This document shows, piece after piece, positions 42,197 through 50,701 of a stretch of DNA of 50,791 bases. Position numbers and translations under genes: made by a program. This DNA comes from Ruminococcus sp. (GTDB taxonomy: Bacteria; Bacillota; Clostridia; Oscillospirales; Ruminococcaceae). The first letter of the stretch is position 1. Each line of letters begins with the position of its first letter. The notes under the pieces were generated by a model. It was not told the origin of the DNA, did no database searches, and saw only the letters and a program-made list of their open reading frames with translations. The stretch covers positions 1 through 50,791 of the forward strand of contig JAFQHO010000038.1 of assembly GCA_017397925.1 (NCBI GenBank), in the 5' to 3' direction.

Positions 42197-44381
42197 CGGC
42201 AGTTTCCTCCTTGTCTATGATGTTTTCATATTCTTCGGAGCTTTCAGCCTTTTCAGCAGCTTCCTTTTTAGCCTTTATCTTCTCAGCGGCATCAGCCTTG
42301 CGCTTTTCAGCAGCCTTTTCCTTTTTGCTTGCCTTGATTTTCTTGCCTGTGAATATACCGATAATAAGGAGTATAACAGCGGCAACAGCGCCGATAACGG
42401 TATAGATAAAGCCCTGTGATACGTTTTTGCCGCCTACGGCAACAGTGTTGAGTACAACATCAATTCCGCAGTCCTGAGCGTATTTGTGAGCAAGGGAATT
42501 CTCCTCAACGTACATTTTAAAGCCTTCCATAACGGAATATGGCATAATAACGTCTTCGCCAAGCTCGGCGTATGATTCCATATTTGCCTGTATATCGTTG
42601 GCGAGAGCTTCATCGTAGTCATATCCGAAAGCGTATTGTGCAATTTCTTCCAGACTGTCGGGAACGCGTATACTCATCATACTCTGACAGCCGAGAAATG
42701 CATTTTTGTCAACCTTTTTCAGCGATTTGGTAAGCTTAACATTTTCAAGGTTAGTACAGCCCTCAAAGGCATATTCACCGATAGTTTCAACAGCTGTAAG
42801 CTCAACATTTTTGAGGTTGATATTATAGCAGAAACCCGATTTTGCGATTTCCTTTACTGTTTCGGGAGTTTTGAATTCCTCTCCTGTTTTCAGTGCGGGA
42901 TATGCAATAAGCAGGGATTTATCTTTGTTGTAGAGAATACCGTCCTCTGATGAGTATGCGGTGTTTCCCTCGTTAACTGTAATGCTCTGAAGATTGGGCA
43001 GCTGAAGGAAAGGCTCCTCGCCTGTGATTTCTGTACAGCTTGCAGGAATTGTAAGATGCTCCAGTGTTTCAGCGAATACATTTTCGTCAATTTTCTTTAT
43101 ACCTTCGGGGAGGATGATTGTCTTTGATGAACAGCTGAGAAATGCACCGTAGTAAATTGACGTAATCTTTGTGCCGTCGATTTCTGCAGGTACTTCCAGA
43201 ACATTTTCAACCTCGTTGCATATGGTAATCATACCTTCGCCGTCAACAATAGCGTATTCGTACATTCCGGAGTATTTTCTGTCGAGAGCGTTGTATTCCT
43301 GCTGCTTTTCGTATACTGCATATGTTACGAATGTGAATTCATTGGCTACATCGTAGTCAGCGTCGGTATCTGTTGCGTATGTTTCGGCAGCTGAGCCTAC
43401 AGCACCTACGATAACAGTGCCCGGTATCATTTCTTCGTTTTCATCGTAACCTATAGCGTTATAGTTGATTTTTGTAACTGATTCGGGGATAACAATTTCT
43501 TTTATAGCTGTACCCTGGAAAGCACTCTGACCGATATAATCAAGATTTTCGGGGAGAGTTACATTTTCAAGGGCGGAGCAGTTCATAAATGCACCTAAAT
43601 CAATATAAATTGTGCTTGATGAGAATGCCACGTCCGTAAGTTTTCTGCACTCTGCAAAGCACATAGGAGGAATATCCTCAATAGTGGTATCAGCCATACT
43701 GATTTTTGTAAGATTTTCATTGAAGCTGAAACAATGACGGCCGAGAGTTTTTACACTGGCAGGGATAATAATTTCCTCAAGCTTTGTGCTGTAAATGGAA
43801 GCGATGCCGAGAGTTTCAACGCCATCGGGAATTGTGTATGATGTACCTTTTCTCATCATAGGATAGCAGATAATCTTTTTCATATCCTTTGTGAAAAGAA
43901 CACCGTCAGAGGTTGTATAGCTCTTATTTCCCTCAGCTACAGTAATTTCTTCAAGGAAAAGGAGTGCAGCAAAGGGATTTTCCTCTGCTAAGCTGTTTAC
44001 CGTTGCAGGAAGTGCAATTTTTTTCAGGTTTTTCTGCATAAAAGCATTTGCACCGATACCTGTTACGGTTACACCGTCGATAGTTTCGGGTATTTCAACT
44101 TCTTCCCCCTGTGCATTGTACTTTATGATAGTAGCAGTACCGTCTTCGCCTACAATGTAGGTGAAATCTCCTGATTCAACCTCTACAGGTTCAGTATTTT
44201 CTGCCTCAGCAGCAGGTGTTTCGGATTCTTTGCTGACCTCGCCCTCATCTTCGATAGTCATAACCGCTGCATCACCGTTTTCATCCTCATTTTCGGCATA
44301 TGCCATAATGGCTGGGGCAACTGTTGAGGCTGCTATAAGCATACCCATAAGGGCAGCAGATATCTTTTTATAGTTTCTCAT
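42183..44381 (-). CDS. large BspA-like leucine-rich-repeat surface protein with C-terminal anchor
   Basis: A 732-residue protein starting at ATG 44381 with a weak ribosome site. After a signal peptide (about 1-29) there is an acidic Glu/Ala-rich linker, then two blocks of LRR_5 repeats (about 95-335 and 385-640) with units like VTGIGANAFMQKNLKKIALP and ENVTLPENLDYIGQSAF. A membrane helix (about 657-678) and a highly charged Lys/Glu/Ala-rich cytoplasmic tail follow. The tail end SSEEYENIID parallels that of the smaller LRR protein. The two genes form an operon driven by the promoter at 44429-44457. Confidence 0.88.
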   Translation of the reverse strand: MRNYKKISAALMGMLIAASTVAPAIMAYAENEDENGDAAVMTIEDEGEVSKESETPAAEAENTEPVEVESGDFTYIVGEDGTATIIKYNAQGEEVEIPETIDGVTVTGIGANAFMQKNLKKIALPATVNSLAEENPFAALLFLEEITVAEGNKSYTTSDGVLFTKDMKKIICYPMMRKGTSYTIPDGVETLGIASIYSTKLEEIIIPASVKTLGRHCFSFNENLTKISMADTTIEDIPPMCFAECRKLTDVAFSSSTIYIDLGAFMNCSALENVTLPENLDYIGQSAFQGTAIKEIVIPESVTKINYNAIGYDENEEMIPGTVIVGAVGSAAETYATDTDADYDVANEFTFVTYAVYEKQQEYNALDRKYSGMYEYAIVDGEGMITICNEVENVLEVPAEIDGTKITSIYYGAFLSCSSKTIILPEGIKKIDENVFAETLEHLTIPASCTEITGEEPFLQLPNLQSITVNEGNTAYSSEDGILYNKDKSLLIAYPALKTGEEFKTPETVKEIAKSGFCYNINLKNVELTAVETIGEYAFEGCTNLENVKLTKSLKKVDKNAFLGCQSMMSIRVPDSLEEIAQYAFGYDYDEALANDIQANMESYAELGEDVIMPYSVMEGFKMYVEENSLAHKYAQDCGIDVVLNTVAVGGKNVSQGFIYTVIGAVAAVILLIIGIFTGKKIKASKKEKAAEKRKADAAEKIKAKKEAAEKAESSEEYENIIDKEETADENK

Positions 44382-44428
44382 ATTTTCTTATTCCCTCGTT
44401 TCAGAGCATATAAGCTCATTTTTATAAT

Positions 44429-44457
44429 ATTATACCATATTCCTGCTGTAATTGCAA
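44429..44457 (-). promoter_or_regulatory. promoter of the LRR protein operon
   Basis: On the minus strand TTGCAA (44452-44457) and TATAAT (44429-44434) with 17 bases between. A short inverted repeat (GAGC/GCTC) lies in the leader. Confidence 0.65.
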
Positions 44458-44541
44458 TAAATTTCACTAATTTTTCAGCAAGAAATCACACGTTAATTAT
44501 TTTTAATATATATAATTAATGATGTAATGAGTGATTTGTGC

Positions 44542-44570
44542 TTGACAAAGTGATTATGATGTGGTATAAT
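44542..44570 (+). promoter_or_regulatory. perfect consensus promoter of ffs (and probably dnaX-recR)
   Basis: TTGACA (44542-44547), 17-base spacer, TATAAT (44565-44570), with TGG just before the -10 box. Such strength fits a stable RNA gene. Confidence 0.85.
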
Positions 44571-44610
44571 ATTATTCGGAGCGTTATCGCTCTTTGATTA
44601 TCTGAAAAAA

Positions 44611-44738
44611 TTCCGGAATATAGATGTGCGGGCCCTGTGCAACAAGACACCGTGAACCATGTCAGGCGGGAGACCGAGCAGCATTAAGCGGATCGTCTTG
44701 TGTGCCGCAGCAAGCCTGCACATCTATGTTCCGGATTT
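44611..44738 (+). ncRNA. ffs: small SRP RNA (4.5S-like)
   Basis: The ends TTCCGGAATATAGATGTGC and GCACATCTATGTTCCGG pair into a long outer stem. The core carries the SRP helix 8 signature: GTCAGGCG, a GAGA tetraloop and CGAGCAGC with the symmetric and asymmetric internal loops that bind Ffh. The conserved GGGCCCTGTGCAACA start and CCGTGAACC block are also present. The 3' stem followed by ATTTTTATTT also works as a terminator. Placement directly upstream of dnaX is the normal Firmicute order. Exact ends are estimated. Confidence 0.9.
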
Positions 44739-44771
44739 TTATTTGTGGCATTACGGAAAAGGGGGCATACT

Positions 44772-46397
44772 GTGTATAAAGCTTTGTACAGAAAATGGCG
44801 TCCGATGACCTTTGATGACGTTATTTCACAGCAGCATATCACCGATACGCTGAAAAATCAGCTGAAAAATGATAAAACTGCCCACGCCTACCTTTTTATG
44901 GGGTCAAGAGGTACAGGTAAGACCACCTGTGCAAGAATACTTGCCAAGGCGGTAAACTGCCCAAATATGAAAGACGGCTCACCCTGCCTTGAATGCGATA
45001 TATGCCGCGAGGCTGAGGAAGGCTCCCTTACCGATATTATTGAAATTGACGCTGCTTCCAACAACAGTGTTGAGGATATCCGTGATTTGAGGGACGGCGC
45101 TGTCTATACTCCCGAAAGATGCAGATATAAGATATATATCATTGACGAGGTTCATATGCTTTCTGCATCGGCTTTCAATGCCCTGCTGAAAATTATGGAA
45201 GAACCTCCGCCATATGTTAAATTTATCCTTGCTACAACGGAAATACATAAAGTACCTGCAACGGTGGCTTCACGCTGTCAGAGGTATGATTTCCGCCGTA
45301 TAAGGCAAAAAGATATAGCTGCAAGACTTCTGTATATCGCGGAACAGGAGCAGCTTTCACTGCGAGAGGACGCAGCGGCTCTTATAGCTAAAATCGCCGA
45401 TGGCGGTATGCGTGACGCTGTATCGCTCCTTGACCAATGCTCCGTATGCGCAGAGGATATAACCGCCGATGTGGTTTCAATGACCGCAGGAGTGGCAGGA
45501 AAGGACTTCCTTTACGATATTATGGAGGCTATAGCCGAAGCTGACGCTTCAAAGGCGCTTGCTGTAACGGCTCAGCTTTACGATATGTCAAAGGATTTAT
45601 CGCGGCTTTGCGAGGAGCTTATACTCCAGTACCGCAATATTATGCTGATTAAGGCTTCACCCTCAACAGTAGAAACGATTATAGCAGCGGCTCCCGATGA
45701 TATGGAAAGGCTCAAAAAGCTTGCAGAATCAGCGGAGCTTGATACCATAATGGACAGGCTTGTACAGTTACAGGGCTGTCACGAGCGTATGGGCAGAGTT
45801 ATGAATAAGCGTGTGGAATTTGAAATGGCGCTTATAAAGCTTTGCGGAGGTACAGTTTCGGGAGGCGGAGCAAATTCCGCTGAGGTTGCGGAGCTTAACG
45901 AGAAAATAAAGCTTCTTGAAAAGCGATTGTCAGCCGCACCTGCACCACAGCAGTATCAGCCGCAGAAACAGCAGAGAGAAATTCTCACAGCTACGGCTCC
46001 TGCAATGGAGAATGAACCACCTGCCAATGTAAAAGTTGACATAAAGACGGTGAAAGAGGACGAGCTTACCCCATGTACACGCTGGGAGGAAGTTATGGAG
46101 GAATTCCGCCGTATAAATCCTGCGGTGGCAGGAAGCCTTGACGGCTCAACAGCGGCATCAAAGGGGAATATTATGTGTATTTTCACTCCCAACCGCTTCT
46201 TCATAGATTTGTTCAAGAGCAACAAGGAAAACGCAATATCTCTCAGTAAAGCGATGTTCAACGTACTTGGAGAAAGGTACAGAATATCCGCAAGATGCAC
46301 CGCAACGGTTGAGGAAACGAAATCAATGGCGGAGCAGCTTGTTAAAAAAGCCATTAACAGCAGTATAGAAACTGCTGTTGAGAAGGGGAATTCCTGA
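44772..46397 (+). CDS. dnaX: DNA polymerase III subunit gamma/tau
   Basis: A 541-residue clamp-loader subunit. GTG 44772 begins the family N-terminus YKALYRKWRP and has AAAGGGGGC upstream; the longer frame would start inside ffs. The AAA+ domain shows Walker A MGSRGTGKTT near 45, the four-Cys zinc module (CPNMKDGSPCLECDIC) near 64-80, Walker B IIDEVHML near 118 and sensor SRCQRYDF near 170. Domain III follows; the C-terminal part after about 365 is Pro/Gln-rich and then ends with a globular segment that binds the polymerase. No obvious slippery site for a separate gamma form was seen. Confidence 0.95.
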   Translation: MYKALYRKWRPMTFDDVISQQHITDTLKNQLKNDKTAHAYLFMGSRGTGKTTCARILAKAVNCPNMKDGSPCLECDICREAEEGSLTDIIEIDAASNNSVEDIRDLRDGAVYTPERCRYKIYIIDEVHMLSASAFNALLKIMEEPPPYVKFILATTEIHKVPATVASRCQRYDFRRIRQKDIAARLLYIAEQEQLSLREDAAALIAKIADGGMRDAVSLLDQCSVCAEDITADVVSMTAGVAGKDFLYDIMEAIAEADASKALAVTAQLYDMSKDLSRLCEELILQYRNIMLIKASPSTVETIIAAAPDDMERLKKLAESAELDTIMDRLVQLQGCHERMGRVMNKRVEFEMALIKLCGGTVSGGGANSAEVAELNEKIKLLEKRLSAAPAPQQYQPQKQQREILTATAPAMENEPPANVKVDIKTVKEDELTPCTRWEEVMEEFRRINPAVAGSLDGSTAASKGNIMCIFTPNRFFIDLFKSNKENAISLSKAMFNVLGERYRISARCTATVEETKSMAEQLVKKAINSSIETAVEKGNS

Positions 46398-46486
46398 GTC
46401 AATACCGAGGGAAATCCCTGATAATAATAAATACCAATCAGAATTTATTCTACGGGATAAATTCCAATAAAAAGGAGAAATTTAAA

Positions 46487-46831
46487 ATGAAAGCAAGAAT
46501 ACCTAAGACTACAGGCGGCGCTCAGAATATGAATCAGATGATCAGACAGGCACAGAAGATGCAGGATCAGATCACAGAGCTTCAGGCTGATATCGAGGCA
46601 CGCGAGTTCACAGCTACAGCAGGCGGCGGAGTTGTTGAAGTAACACTCAGCGGCAAGAAGGAAATCAAGACACTCAATCTCAAGCCTGAGGTTGTAGATC
46701 CTGAGGATATCGAAACACTCCAGGATCTCATCATTGCAGCTATCAACGAGGCTGTAAACAACATTGAGGCTACAACTGAAACAGAGATGAGCAAGATTAC
46801 AGGGGGCGTATCTATCCCCGGAATGTTTTAA
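46487..46831 (+). CDS. ybaB: YbaB/EbfC family nucleoid-associated protein
   Basis: A 114-residue DNA-binding protein with AAAAGGAGAA before ATG 46487. The family pattern is plain: MNQMIRQAQKMQDQITELQ, TATAGGGVVEVTLSGKKEI and the DPEDIETLQDLIIAA block. It binds DNA as a dimer and is nearly always encoded between dnaX and recR. Its stop overlaps the recR start (TAATG). Confidence 0.95.
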   Translation: MKARIPKTTGGAQNMNQMIRQAQKMQDQITELQADIEAREFTATAGGGVVEVTLSGKKEIKTLNLKPEVVDPEDIETLQDLIIAAINEAVNNIEATTETEMSKITGGVSIPGMF

Positions 46832-47433
46832 TGGCAGACCATAACGCACTTCCCCTTGTAATACTGGCGGAGAAGTTCGCTTCACTTCCCGGTATAGGTA
46901 TGAAATCGGCACAGCGCCTTGCCTATCACGTAATGTCAATGGATATGAAGTCAGTGGAGGATTTTGCACAGGCTCTCATAGACGCAAAGCGTGAGGTGCG
47001 GTGCTGTACGCAGTGCCAGAACCTTACGGAAAGGGAGATATGTCCCATATGCGGCGATGAAAGCCGCGACCACAGCGTTATTTGCGTTGTAGAGTCCCCG
47101 AAGGATGTGACAGCCTTTGAGCGTACCCGTGAGTATAACGGTGTATATCACGTGCTTCACGGACTTCTTTCACCAATGGACGGCATAACACCCGATAAGC
47201 TTCGTATGCGTGAGCTTCTTTCAAGAATATCCGCAGGCGGAGTTGAGGAGGTAATTATGGCAACAAATCCAACGGTAGAGGGCGATGCAACGGCGTTATA
47301 CGGGGCAAATCTGCTGAAGCCGTTAGGTGTTAAGGTATCACGGCTTGCATTCGGACTTCCTGTTGGAGGTATGTTGGAATATGCCGATGAAGTAACTCTT
47401 TTCAAGGCGCTTGAAAACAGAAATAATATGTAG
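46831..47433 (+). CDS. recR: recombination protein RecR
   Basis: A 200-residue repair protein translationally coupled to ybaB. It has an N-terminal helix-hairpin-helix (ASLPGIGMKSAQRLAYH), a four-Cys zinc finger (CTQCQNLTEREICPIC), then a Toprim domain beginning ICVVESPKDV and the GDATALYGANLL end motif. With RecO it loads RecA at gaps. The length is normal and a strong terminator follows. Confidence 0.96.
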   Translation: MADHNALPLVILAEKFASLPGIGMKSAQRLAYHVMSMDMKSVEDFAQALIDAKREVRCCTQCQNLTEREICPICGDESRDHSVICVVESPKDVTAFERTREYNGVYHVLHGLLSPMDGITPDKLRMRELLSRISAGGVEEVIMATNPTVEGDATALYGANLLKPLGVKVSRLAFGLPVGGMLEYADEVTLFKALENRNNM

Positions 47434-47434
47434 C

Positions 47435-47460
47435 AAAGGGCGGATTTTTCCGCCCTTTTA
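47435..47460 (+). terminator. terminator of the dnaX-ybaB-recR operon
   Basis: A perfect 10-bp stem AAAGGGCGGA / TCCGCCCTTT with a 4-base loop, followed by a T-rich stretch. Confidence 0.85.
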
Positions 47461-47511
47461 TTTTTATCCCCCTTGTTATTAGGAATTGACATAGCATCAT
47501 TGAAATTTACT

Positions 47512-47673
47512 GGGGAAAACCTTTCTGAAGAAAGGTTCTTCCCCAGACCCCTTTCCAAAGACTTTCGATTTTAAATTTTATCTACAGGGATTTATCCCTG
47601 TAGATAAAATTAAGATGAAAGTTTTAGGGAGGGAGTTTGAGGGAGGACCCTTTTTCAAAAGGGTCTCCCTCAA
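47512..47673. repeat. three-hairpin intergenic repeat element
   Basis: Three strong inverted repeats in a row: 47512-47544 (GGGGAAAACC.../...GGTTCTTCCCC), 47575-47610 (perfect 16-bp arms with a TTTA loop), and 47637-47673 (TTGAGGGAG.../...CTCCCTCAA, one bulge). It occupies most of the 379-base gap between recR and the cellulase gene and codes for nothing. It has the look of a dispersed palindromic element. Confidence 0.7.
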
Positions 47674-47812
47674 TAAATCTCGATAATGTTCGTTAAATTC
47701 ATATTGACAAAACGGTTGAAAAATGTTAAGATTATAGTAACAGGTGCTGCTCTGCGAAAGGGATAATTTATGTTGCGGAGTAAATACTGCACCTCAGAGA
47801 GGGAAATTCATT

Positions 47813-49663
47813 ATGAAGAAATTTACAAAAGTCCTTGCGGCTATGGCTTCTGCGGCTGCCATAACGCTTACGGGAACAACATCAGCCGTAAATACGCTCC
47901 TGACAGCACCTCAGGACACAGCCAAAGCTGTAGATACAAACAACGATGACTGGCTTCATGCAAAGGGCAGCCGCCTTTATGATAAGGATGGCAACGAGGT
48001 ATGGCTCACAGGTGCAAACTGGTTTGGCTTCAACTGCTCTGAAAACTGTGCACACGGTCTGTATGCCTGTGATGTTGACGTTTTCCTTCAGGGCGTTGCA
48101 GACCACGGTATCAATGTTATCCGTTTCCCCATTTCCTCAGAGCTTATTCTCTCCTGGATGGAAGGTTCACCAAACCCCGTAAGCTCAGTACAGGCTTCCT
48201 ACAATCCTCCACAGGACGTTGTAGGTGAGGACGGTACTATCACTCCCGCAGGTAAATACGGTGATATCAACAGAGATTTCGTTCTTGAGGACGGAAAAAC
48301 TCTGAAAAACTCAATGGAAATCTTTGATATCATTATGCAGAAGTGCAAAAAGTACGGTATCAAGGCATTTATCGACATTCACAGCCCTGACGCCAACAAC
48401 TCAGGTCATAACTATGAAATATGGTACGGCAAGGCTGGTATTACTACTGATCTTTGGATTGAAACTCTTGTATGGCTTGCAGATAAATATAAGAATGACG
48501 ATACACTTATCGGCTACGACCTGAAAAATGAGCCCCACGGAAAGCGCGGATATACAGGCCCCTGTCCTGATAATATCGCAAAATGGGATGATTCCACAGA
48601 TGAAAACAACTGGAAGTATGCTGCAGAAACCTGCGCAAATGCTATTCTTGAAGTAAATCCCAATGCCCTTATCTTTATTGAGGGTATTGAGCAGTATCCT
48701 ATGCTTGACAAGGGCTATGACTGGGATACCCCCGACGTTTTCCAGCCAAAGCCGGGAGAGGAAAAATGGTACGGCGCTTGGTGGGGCGGAAATCTCCGCG
48801 GTGTAAGAGATTTACCCATTGTTCCCGAAAGCGGTACAAGCCAGATTGTTTACTCTCCCCACGATTACGGCCCCTCAGTATATGCTCAGACCTGGTTTGA
48901 CAAGGACTTCACAACACAGACTCTCCTTGATGACTATTGGTACGATACCTGGTCTTATATCGTAGAGGAGGATATCGCACCTCTGCTTATCGGCGAATGG
49001 GGTGGTCATATGGACGGCGACAAGAATCAGAAGTGGATGGAGCTTCTCCGTGATTATATGATTGATAATCATATCAGCCACACATTCTGGTGTCTCAACC
49101 CCAACTCAGGCGATACAGGCGGACTTATCGGCGTTGATTTCAAAACCTGGGATGACGAAAAGTACGGTCTTTTCGAGCCTTCACTGTGGCAGACACAGTC
49201 CAGCGGAAAGTATATCGGACTTGACCACGAGGTTGCTCTTGGTGCTAACGGTATATCCCTCAGCGATTACTACGCAAACTACGCTGCATCTGAGGGCAGC
49301 AATATCGACGGCGGCACAAAGGGCACAGGCAACACAGATCCCAAGCCTCCTGTGACAACAAAGCCTGTTGCTACAACAACAAAGCCTGCACCTACAACAG
49401 CTCCCCCTGTAGTTACAACTACACCTGTTGTTTCTGATGATATTTTATACGGCGATGCTAACTGTGATGGTGATGTAACTATGGCTGACGCCGCTTCCAT
49501 ATACCAGTCACTTGGAAATCCCGATAAGTACGGATTATCAGCAAAAGGTGCCGCAAATGCAGACTGTTCAAATGCAGGTGACGGAATTACCGCCGCTGAC
49601 GCTCTTGCTGTTCAGAAATTTGCAGCAAAAATAATCGACAAGCTTCCCGAAATAACGAAATAA
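47813..49663 (+). CDS. secreted GH5 cellulase with C-terminal dockerin
   Basis: A 616-residue cellulosomal enzyme. ATG 47813 with AGAGAGGG upstream begins the signal peptide (about 1-39); the longer frame adds only spacer-coded residues. The GH5 catalytic domain (about 45-505) has the acid/base Glu240 in GYDLKNEPHG and the nucleophile Glu395 in LLIGEWGG, and the early GANWFGFN strand. It would cut internal beta-1,4 links in cellulose or related glucans. A Thr/Pro-rich linker (about 508-542) leads to a type I dockerin (about 544-612) with two calcium repeats (GDANCDGDVTMADAASI and a second with DGITAADALAVQKF). The gene stands alone. Confidence 0.93.
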   Translation: MKKFTKVLAAMASAAAITLTGTTSAVNTLLTAPQDTAKAVDTNNDDWLHAKGSRLYDKDGNEVWLTGANWFGFNCSENCAHGLYACDVDVFLQGVADHGINVIRFPISSELILSWMEGSPNPVSSVQASYNPPQDVVGEDGTITPAGKYGDINRDFVLEDGKTLKNSMEIFDIIMQKCKKYGIKAFIDIHSPDANNSGHNYEIWYGKAGITTDLWIETLVWLADKYKNDDTLIGYDLKNEPHGKRGYTGPCPDNIAKWDDSTDENNWKYAAETCANAILEVNPNALIFIEGIEQYPMLDKGYDWDTPDVFQPKPGEEKWYGAWWGGNLRGVRDLPIVPESGTSQIVYSPHDYGPSVYAQTWFDKDFTTQTLLDDYWYDTWSYIVEEDIAPLLIGEWGGHMDGDKNQKWMELLRDYMIDNHISHTFWCLNPNSGDTGGLIGVDFKTWDDEKYGLFEPSLWQTQSSGKYIGLDHEVALGANGISLSDYYANYAASEGSNIDGGTKGTGNTDPKPPVTTKPVATTTKPAPTTAPPVVTTTPVVSDDILYGDANCDGDVTMADAASIYQSLGNPDKYGLSAKGAANADCSNAGDGITAADALAVQKFAAKIIDKLPEITK

Positions 49664-49670
49664 CAAACGA

Positions 49671-49701
49671 GCAATACCGTGCAGAATCTGTACGGTATTG
49701 C
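49671..49701 (+). terminator. hairpin after the GH5 gene
   Basis: A perfect 10-bp stem GCAATACCGT / ACGGTATTGC with an 11-base loop; only a weak T-tract follows. Confidence 0.6.
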
Positions 49702-49722
49702 ATTAAATAGGAGAATGATATA

Positions 49723-50664
49723 ATGCAAGTAAAATTTCATCTTCCCGATTTTACAAACCAGTTCAAATTCAATCTTGTTTTTGCAACTATGCTGAAAAAC
49801 TGTCCCCACTTCTTTCGTGAGGGTGTTGAAATAGCGTCAGTATACGGTACTTTTCCACAGTCGCTATGGAATGGCGGAAGAACAGTCCCCGGAGTATGTG
49901 ACCTGGAATTTGCAGGAATTGTAACAAGAACCTTTAACAAGAACGGCATCCCTCTGCGTTTTACATTTACCAATCCTATGATTGAAGAAAAACATCTCGG
50001 GGATAAATTCTGCAATGATATTTTAAAGCTTGCAGATAACGGTATGAACGAGGTTATTGTTAATTCTGCCTTGCTTGAAGACTATATCAGAACGACATAT
50101 CCCAATTATAAGATTACAAGCTCTACCTGCAAGCGTATAACAGAGCCGGATAAGCTTATTGATGAGATTGAAAAGGATTACAATATTGTTGTGCTTGACT
50201 ACGATTTCAACAACAGATTTGATATTCTTGAAACTCTTCCAAATAAGGAGAAAATGGAAATTCTCATCAATGCCTGTTGTGACCCTGCCTGTCCGAGAAG
50301 AACGGAGCATTACCGTGTTCTTGGTATGCAGCAGATTGCCCTGTGTGAGCATATGGCAAAAAAGACTTCAAAAAGATTTAGTTTAAGGGATTACGGAGTT
50401 CCGGATCTGGAGTGCAAATGTTCTGACAGAACTATTTTCGACGTTACAAAATTAAGGACATACGTTTCCCCCGAGGATATCTGGGAAAAATACGTGCCTA
50501 TGGGCTTTAACCAGTTCAAGATCGAGGGAAGGACTGCACCACGTCTTAATCTCATTGAAACATATATCCACTATATGATAAAACCCGAATACAAGGACGA
50601 AGCGCATTTTATGTTCCTCTTTAACCTTGAAAGGAACGGCGTTGTACGGATTGATGGTAAATAA
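49723..50664 (+). CDS. peptidase U32-like protein of unknown function
   Basis: A 313-residue cytosolic protein with AGGAGAATG-type site before ATG 49723. The N-terminal half looks like strands and helices of a TIM barrel. Cysteines cluster near 186-191 (NACCDPACPRR), with more near 208 and 229-231 (LECKC), a likely Fe-S or metal site. The C-terminal MGFNQFKIEGR turn is typical of the U32 family (peptidase/tRNA or ubiquinone hydroxylation proteins), which bind a 4Fe-4S cluster. It is shorter than usual U32 members. The assignment is by motif only. Confidence 0.6.
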   Translation: MQVKFHLPDFTNQFKFNLVFATMLKNCPHFFREGVEIASVYGTFPQSLWNGGRTVPGVCDLEFAGIVTRTFNKNGIPLRFTFTNPMIEEKHLGDKFCNDILKLADNGMNEVIVNSALLEDYIRTTYPNYKITSSTCKRITEPDKLIDEIEKDYNIVVLDYDFNNRFDILETLPNKEKMEILINACCDPACPRRTEHYRVLGMQQIALCEHMAKKTSKRFSLRDYGVPDLECKCSDRTIFDVTKLRTYVSPEDIWEKYVPMGFNQFKIEGRTAPRLNLIETYIHYMIKPEYKDEAHFMFLFNLERNGVVRIDGK

Positions 50665-50681
50665 CTGAATAAATGATAAGA

Positions 50682-50700
50682 GGCGGCAATTTTTGCCGCC
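50682..50700 (+). terminator. terminator after the U32-like gene
   Basis: A 7-bp GC stem GGCGGCA / TGCCGCC with a 5-base loop. The U-tract is missing because the MITE-like repeat follows directly. Confidence 0.55.
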
Positions 50701-50701
50701 A

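Larger units (their letters stand above)
44382..44571. other. divergent intergenic region between the LRR operon and ffs-dnaX
   Basis: AT-rich, with one promoter for each direction and no gene. Confidence 0.6.

Noticed and set aside
47704-47738. Promoter for the GH5 gene from TTGACA at 47704 and TATAGT at 47733
   Set aside because: The spacer would be 23 bases, too long for a sigma-A promoter; the true promoter was not located.
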